A stretch of 64,000 nt of DNA from Candidatus Epulonipiscium sp. (GTDB lineage: Bacteria; Bacillota_A; Clostridia; Lachnospirales; Cellulosilyticaceae). Numbering within the stretch: the stretch's first letter is position 1; the number at the start of each line of letters is the position of its first letter. A program made the translations under genes and the position numbers. The DNA is taken from the NCBI GenBank assembly GCA_012841565.1, contig DUUM01000314.1, positions 7,338 through 71,337 on the forward strand. The letters are read 5' to 3'. Of the stretch, positions 59,283 through 64,000 are shown one piece after another. The notes beneath the pieces were generated by a model. That model was not told the DNA's origin. It made no database searches and saw nothing but the letters and a program-made list of their open reading frames with translations.

Positions 59283-62181
59283 AATTAGTCAATAACTTAC
59301 GATTACTACCTGCTACGCTGTAGCGCCTGTCTTTAATTACTTTTTCTAAGACTAGTCCTTGATTCTTTATATCCTTTATATTTGTTCTAAAGATTTCTTC
59401 CCTTACTTTTTCTAATGCTTCAGTCCTAAGACCCGAGAGATTATATCGTTGCAACGTTTCACCTATTACAGCTGGGTGATTATTAAGCCCTAATTCTTGT
59501 TCAAATTTAGAAAATGCTCCTATTTTATAGTCATCTAGGGTATTCTCATCCATCTGAACTTCTGCAATGTATTTTGGAATATCTTCTATTATCTGAAGTG
59601 ACTCGGCAAGTTTTGGGTCTTGATACGTATATATCATCATGTCACCATAAGGATTAAACTTAATACCTGCACCGTAGGCACCGTTTTTCACCCGTATATT
59701 TTGGAGCATATACTCCGAGTTCAAAATATTAGATAAGACATATAGTGCCCCATCATATGTCCCACCTTTTTCTTTATAACTGCCACCCCACATAATATAC
59801 TGAACATCTGAGGCAATTGAAAACCCTTGTTTCTTTTCTTTTTGAGCGAAATGATAGATAGCTTTAGGATACTTGTCGTCCTTTAAGTTCTTTCTATATT
59901 TAATATAGTTTTTTTCTAGGGTCTTTATGTTTTTTTCTTCTAAAGTTGCACCTAGTACTAATTGATTTTTGTTAAATATACTATTGTTAATGATATTCAA
60001 TTTATTAATTACTTGATCTTTATACTGATCATAATTCTCTTCTATTTCACAAATATAGCGATAATAGGGTATTACCTTTTCATATTCATATCTACTTGCT
60101 CCATCTTGAGTACTTCCTATTGCAACATTCATAAGCTCTAGTGGGTTGGCATTAAAATAGTTTTCATATTGGTTACGGACTTTGTGAATTTGGGTAAGAA
60201 CCCATTTTTCATCCCATTCTTCTTCCTTGGTTACTTGTTCTAATATCTCAAAAGCCTTGCCAATATTGTCTTTTTCCGCGCACATGGCAAGTTTTAATTT
60301 TGGGTCGTACTTATTATACCATTCAAATTGTTGGATTGCTATGGGACTACAGCTCATCCCCCCTGTATACAAGGCAACTAAATCTTTTTCTTTTTGACTA
60401 ATAAGGTCTGCAAATAAAAACAAATCATTAAGACTTTCTTGTGGTATATAAGCAGTATCAAAGTATAAATCCATATATATTAGATCATTGGTATCTGCTA
60501 GATAATACATTTTCTTACCTGTTTTATTTTCTTTAATTGTTAGTTGTGGTAATGATATTGACTGATTAATATCTTTAAGGTTAAGCTGTGGCAAGCTTTC
60601 TATTCGTCCTTTTTCTTGTTGCCACTGCTCTAATTTTGTTTGATTGTCCATGAGGACCTTTATTGCGTCCTGATCATTACTTACTTCTTCTAATTCTATT
60701 TTCCTTGTTTCTTGATTTTGAGCTTTGGTTATATGGTTTTCATCAGGTACTAAAACCACTTGTGATGTGTGATTGTTGTGTAATAGGTGAGTTTTAAGAA
60801 GTTCTTGGAAATATAAACTGTCACCTTCCTTTTTTATCTGCTCTATAAAATCTTGTCCTTGTAGCATCTTAACCGGTGACACCCCGTGCCCCCAGCTATA
60901 AATAGCACTGTATGCCATATCAATGCCTTTAGATATATCACTGGCTCTTTGCTTAGTATTTATCTCGTAATTGTTGACTGCCATCTTAATAAGATCCCTA
61001 TGAAATCCCTCTTTGGCTGATTGCGCCAACGTTTCCTTAATGAGTCGCTCTACATTTTGAATATCTTCTTTTTTAACATCTGTGGCTATGATACTGTACA
61101 TGGGTTGTGGGATTGCTGAGTCGATATCATAAGATAATGCTTTGCTGCTTTGTTTTTCACGAAAGGCCTTTCGTAGAGGAGATTGCTCGTACTGTATCAG
61201 TATATCCATCAGGATTCCCATAGATATTTGAAGCTTAATATCTTCAATCCCTCCAACTGCAAAGTTAGTAGACATATAATAACTTTCATTAACGGATATA
61301 GCAGGATAATAATCTGTGTAATAGCTCATTTGTCCAAAGGGCTGCTGCTTTTGGGATATATTTTGATTATTACCTTTCTTAAACCGCTTATAATAGCTAT
61401 CTAATTTGGCTAAAACCGGCTCTATATCTACATCTCCATAAATAAAGGCGCAGCTATTTGAGGGTATATAATATTCTTTATGTGTCTCTTTAAAGGCCTC
61501 ATAGGTTAGGTCTGGTATCTCTCCAGGACTGCCCCCGGCGTTATAAATATACATGGTGTCTGGAAACATAGCCGTCCGATTGGCCATGGTCAGTATTCGC
61601 CTTGGGGCTACACTAGCGCCTTTCATTTCATTATAAACAACACCACTTAAATGAAACTTTTCATCTTTATCAACACTGTAATGCCATCCTTCCTGGTCAA
61701 ATCCATAACGGTGTTTTTGCAAGTTTGGAAAAAAAACGGCATCTAAGTAAATGTCTAATAAATTATTATAGTCTTTCTCATTACGGGTTGAAAAAGGATA
61801 AACAGTCATATCAGCTGCCGTTGAAGCATTCATAAAAATATTAGGTGATTTTTTCTTCATTTCAAAAAAAACATCTTTTATATTGTATTTCTCAGAACCT
61901 GTAAAAACCGTATGCTCTACAATGTGATTAACCCCTGTATTATCATGTATAGGCGTCTTAAATCCTATGGCAAAGACTTGGTTAGGATCAGTATTCTTAA
62001 CATGAATGACCTGGGCTCCTGTACTTCTATGCTGATACGTAATGACATTAGAGTCCATAGACTCCACATAATCCTCTGATATTATTTTAAATCCCTGAGG
62101 ACTTGGGGACAGTCCCCAGACATATGTCACGGATAGTATTATCAGTATAAGGCTTGCTATATATTTTTTATATGTGCGCAT
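59242..62181 (-). CDS. Exported M16C insulinase-type metalloprotease
   Basis: A 979-aa protein with an N-terminal signal or anchor helix (YIASLILIILSVTYVWG) and the inverted zinc motif H86-I-V-E89-H90 (NHIVEHTVFTGSEKY). The third ligand lies in VVYNEMKGA, and three more M16 domains follow as in PreP/Cym1. Such enzymes degrade peptides in a closed chamber; an exported one may clear signal peptides or nutrients. Residues 24-29 (LSPSPQ) are encoded by a fragment of the GGACAGTCCCC repeat. The 3' end is a hairpin (59242-59282). Confidence 0.9.
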   Translation of the reverse strand: MRTYKKYIASLILIILSVTYVWGLSPSPQGFKIISEDYVESMDSNVITYQHRSTGAQVIHVKNTDPNQVFAIGFKTPIHDNTGVNHIVEHTVFTGSEKYNIKDVFFEMKKKSPNIFMNASTAADMTVYPFSTRNEKDYNNLLDIYLDAVFFPNLQKHRYGFDQEGWHYSVDKDEKFHLSGVVYNEMKGASVAPRRILTMANRTAMFPDTMYIYNAGGSPGEIPDLTYEAFKETHKEYYIPSNSCAFIYGDVDIEPVLAKLDSYYKRFKKGNNQNISQKQQPFGQMSYYTDYYPAISVNESYYMSTNFAVGGIEDIKLQISMGILMDILIQYEQSPLRKAFREKQSSKALSYDIDSAIPQPMYSIIATDVKKEDIQNVERLIKETLAQSAKEGFHRDLIKMAVNNYEINTKQRASDISKGIDMAYSAIYSWGHGVSPVKMLQGQDFIEQIKKEGDSLYFQELLKTHLLHNNHTSQVVLVPDENHITKAQNQETRKIELEEVSNDQDAIKVLMDNQTKLEQWQQEKGRIESLPQLNLKDINQSISLPQLTIKENKTGKKMYYLADTNDLIYMDLYFDTAYIPQESLNDLFLFADLISQKEKDLVALYTGGMSCSPIAIQQFEWYNKYDPKLKLAMCAEKDNIGKAFEILEQVTKEEEWDEKWVLTQIHKVRNQYENYFNANPLELMNVAIGSTQDGASRYEYEKVIPYYRYICEIEENYDQYKDQVINKLNIINNSIFNKNQLVLGATLEEKNIKTLEKNYIKYRKNLKDDKYPKAIYHFAQKEKKQGFSIASDVQYIMWGGSYKEKGGTYDGALYVLSNILNSEYMLQNIRVKNGAYGAGIKFNPYGDMMIYTYQDPKLAESLQIIEDIPKYIAEVQMDENTLDDYKIGAFSKFEQELGLNNHPAVIGETLQRYNLSGLRTEALEKVREEIFRTNIKDIKNQGLVLEKVIKDRRYSVAGSNRKLLTNSTYFDIIQSFQSR
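62104..62118. repeat. GGACAGTCCCC repeat fragment inside coding sequence
   Basis: TGGGGACAGTCCCCA is a perfect palindrome and matches the core of the hairpin repeat near 28561, 29347 and 30349. Here it codes for part of the signal region of the M16 protease. Confidence 0.75.
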
Positions 62182-62253
62182 TTTTTATCCTCCTATTTCA
62201 ATGTTAGTATCTATAGGTTGCGCATTTTTCTTTTTATCATACCTTTTTAGGCC

Positions 62254-62289
62254 AAACAAAGGCTGACTTTATAAAGTCAGCCTTTGTTT
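62254..62289 (-). terminator. Terminator of proA
   Basis: AAACAAAGGCTGACTTT (62254-62270) is perfectly complementary to 62273-62289, giving a 17-bp stem. It overlaps the proA stop codon. Confidence 0.85.
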
Positions 62290-63536
62290 TATTGACGTAT
62301 CTGTCCATCCCCATAAATTATATATTTACTTGTGGTTAGTTCCCTAAGGCCCATAGGTCCCCTTGCATGTAGCTTCTGGGTACTGATACCAATCTCCGCC
62401 CCAAAGCCAAACTCAGAGCCATCTGTAAAGCGAGTAGAGGCATTAACATACACTGCAGCTGCATCGACTACATCTAAGAACTTTTGAGCCCTTGTATAGC
62501 TTTCTGTTACTATGGCCTCTGAGTGCCCCGTCCCATAAGTTGCAATATGATCTGTTGCTTCTTCAAAATCTTCCACGATTTTAATGGCTAAAATATAATC
62601 TTGGTATTCTGTTGCCCAATCTTCTTCTACTGCTAAAGTAATATTTGGCGTAATCTGCTTTACTTTTTCATCGCCTCTCACTTCAACTCTTAAAGATTGT
62701 AGTTTTTTTACAAGTTCAGGTAATACATCTTGAGCCATGTCTTTATGTATAATAAGTGTTTCCATGGCATTACAAACACCTGGTCTATGGGTTTTCGCGT
62801 TAATGACGATAGCAATAGCTTTTTCCATATCTGCTGACTGATCAATATAGACGTGACAATTACCCTCTCCAGTTTCAATAACCGGAACGGTACTATTTTC
62901 AATAACACTCCTAATAAGTCCTTTACCGCCCCTTGGTATTAATACATCTAAATAGTCATTCATTTTCATCATTTCAACAGAAATCTCACGGCTCGTATCT
63001 TCAACTAACTGAATGGCTTCTTTAGGAATACCAGCACTTTCAAGGCCTTCTCCTATAATTTCAACGATTTTCATATTGCTACCAATAGCTTCTTTACCAC
63101 CACGCAAAATAGTTGCGTTACCACTCTTTAGGCATAGTGCAAAAGCATCGGCTGTTACATTAGGTCTTGCTTCATAAATAATTCCAACAACGCCTAAAGG
63201 AACGCGTTTTTGGCCTATCACTAGTCCATTAGGGCGTTTTTTCATCTCCGACACTTCTCCAACCGGATCATCTAGCTTAACGATTTGTCTTATTCCTTCA
63301 ACCATTACTTCAATACGGTTTTTGTCTAATGTCAAACGGTCTACTAGGGCACCTGTGATACCTTGGTCTATTGCACTGCTAACATCTTTTTTGTTGGCTT
63401 CTACTATTTCATCCATGCGGGCAATTAAATTGTCTGCTGCACTAGTAAGTCCCCTGTTCTTGTCTTGGCTAGATAGTTGCCCAATGGTCCTGGCGACTTC
63501 TTTTGCTTTTTTACCTTGCTCTATTAGTCTACTCAT
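62289..63536 (-). CDS. proA: Gamma-glutamyl phosphate reductase
   Basis: ProA makes glutamate semialdehyde for proline synthesis. The 415-aa aldehyde-dehydrogenase-fold protein has GVVGIIYEARPNVTADA, LRGGKEAIGSN, IPRGGKGLIRSV, the catalytic cysteine in HRPGVCNAMETL and FGFGAEIGISTQKLHARGP. AAAGGAG precedes ATG 63536. proB is not in the window. Between proA and the upstream folate gene lies a strongly structured element. Confidence 0.97.
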   Translation of the reverse strand: MSRLIEQGKKAKEVARTIGQLSSQDKNRGLTSAADNLIARMDEIVEANKKDVSSAIDQGITGALVDRLTLDKNRIEVMVEGIRQIVKLDDPVGEVSEMKKRPNGLVIGQKRVPLGVVGIIYEARPNVTADAFALCLKSGNATILRGGKEAIGSNMKIVEIIGEGLESAGIPKEAIQLVEDTSREISVEMMKMNDYLDVLIPRGGKGLIRSVIENSTVPVIETGEGNCHVYIDQSADMEKAIAIVINAKTHRPGVCNAMETLIIHKDMAQDVLPELVKKLQSLRVEVRGDEKVKQITPNITLAVEEDWATEYQDYILAIKIVEDFEEATDHIATYGTGHSEAIVTESYTRAQKFLDVVDAAAVYVNASTRFTDGSEFGFGAEIGISTQKLHARGPMGLRELTTSKYIIYGDGQIRQ

Positions 63537-63554
63537 TGTAATGCTCCTTTCGAG

Positions 63555-63735
63555 GGTTTGTGGTTAACTCTGGTTTGTCGCCACATTTGGTTGGGAGTAC
63601 CTATCCCTTCTCGCATCTCTTGGCTGGTAAGCCAAAGGATGCTCGCTGGGATAGGTGCTCCCAACCATTGCGGAGAAAAGCTACTTGCTAAACCGGGGAA
63701 AGCCCGGGATATAGGATACTTAAGGGATACTCTTA
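63555..63735 (-). other. Structured intercistronic element upstream of proA
   Basis: About 180 bases between the folate gene and proA without a recognised gene. GGTTGGGAGTACCTATCCC (63589-63607) pairs with 63648-63666 (18 of 19). Nested inside, GCATCTCTTGGCT (63613-63625) pairs with 63630-63642 (11 of 13). A third small stem CCGGG/CCCGG lies at 63693-63708. It is richer in G+C than its surroundings. It could be a folded mRNA leader or a MITE-like palindromic insertion. Small ORFs over it on both strands are by-products of the symmetry. Confidence 0.65.
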
Positions 63736-63737
63736 GT

Positions 63738-64000
63738 TTATTCCTCATCTACTTCCGTCACTAATATTTCCACTGCCTGATCATATTCATCCCTGGGGAT
63801 ACTATCAACCACCTGAAAATCATAGCAAACACCTATAGTTTTCAGAGATGGATACTTAGCAATATATTTATCATAGAACCCACCACCGTAACCAGTACGA
63901 TAAAGATCCTTATCAAAGGCTAAACCCGGCACAATCATTAAGGTATCTGCGTCAGGTATAATTTTGCTACTCGGATCTGCCTTGGGTTCTAGTAAACTAA
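63738..64000 (-). CDS. 5-formyltetrahydrofolate cyclo-ligase, partial
   Basis: The frame is open to the right edge and ends at 63738. It shows LIMPG-like LMIVPGLAFDKDLYRTGYG and GGGFYDKYIAKYPSLKTIGV, the substrate- and ATP-binding region of the YgfA/MTHFS family, then the usual ending (DEYDQAVEILVTE). The enzyme converts 5-formyl-THF to 5,10-methenyl-THF. The N-terminal half is outside the window. It is on the same strand as proA, a common clostridial neighbour. Confidence 0.93.
   Translation of the reverse strand, partial: SLLEPKADPSSKIIPDADTLMIVPGLAFDKDLYRTGYGGGFYDKYIAKYPSLKTIGVCYDFQVVDSIPRDEYDQAVEILVTEVDEE

Noticed and set aside
63537..63737. T-box or known riboswitch before proA
   Set aside because: No AGGGTGG-type T-box motif or other riboswitch core that I recognise.
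63533..63764. 71- and 68-codon ORFs on either strand upstream of proA
   Set aside because: They arise from the palindromic symmetry of the structured element and resemble no protein.

Overview
The window looks like the chromosome of a low-G+C, spore-forming Clostridia (Bacillota). It carries spo0A, spoIVB and the complete spoIIIAA-AH cluster, a clostridial gene order from asp23 through nusB, xseAB, ispA, dxs, tlyA, nadK, argR and recN to spoIVB and spo0A, strong AGGAGG-type ribosome binding sites and sigma-A-like promoters. I cannot name the genus from sequence alone; the gene content fits a Lachnospirales/Vallitalea-like lineage. Nearly all genes are on the minus strand, so transcription runs from right to left.

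Left end (1-8403): a type I-C CRISPR-Cas locus. In transcription order it reads: a 54-aa ORF, a WYL-domain regulator, cas3, cas5c, cas8c, cas7, cas4, and cas1 running off the left edge. cas2 and the array are not in the window. cas8c contains an internal start with a near-ideal Shine-Dalgarno sequence that would produce the small subunit Cas11c. Next, 8404-15300 is an accessory, decaying region. It holds an EVE/HNH-type gene remnant, a glutaredoxin-like protein, a cytoplasmic UshA/YunD-type nucleotidase, an AbiE module with an intact antitoxin and a truncated toxin, a duplicated fragment of the nucleotidase gene, a RepA_N-like remnant, a cell-wall amidase, and a pseudogene that fuses a chemotaxis receptor to a DUF2935 protein.

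Core block 1 (15377-28553): a Gfo/Idh/MocA oxidoreductase, then the long housekeeping/sporulation operon from asp23 to spo0A (transcription termination, exonuclease VII, isoprenoid precursors, rRNA methylation, NAD kinase, arginine repressor, RecN, the SpoIVB protease, Spo0A). 28561-30405 holds a plus-strand DUF1275 membrane protein, a 61-aa protein and a YdcF-like protein, with three copies of a GGGACAGTCCCC hairpin repeat between them. 30410-35991 is the spoIIIA operon, which encodes the mother-cell/forespore channel.

Core block 2 (36118-54520): efp, a proline peptidase, aroQ, aroK and a ComFB-like gene lead into a type IV pilus cluster. This has several prepilins, PilM/N/O, prepilin peptidase PilD, PilC, PilB, a large PilX-like protein, a lipoprotein and a secreted BIG2 protein, with aroE and yqeG embedded. 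pilC appears to start at a non-canonical ATA codon. Right end (54766-64000): a NifU-like protein with its GGGtGRT partner, a zinc ABC transporter (znuACB), a secreted M16C metalloprotease, proA, a strongly structured intercistronic element, and a 5-formyltetrahydrofolate cyclo-ligase cut by the right edge.
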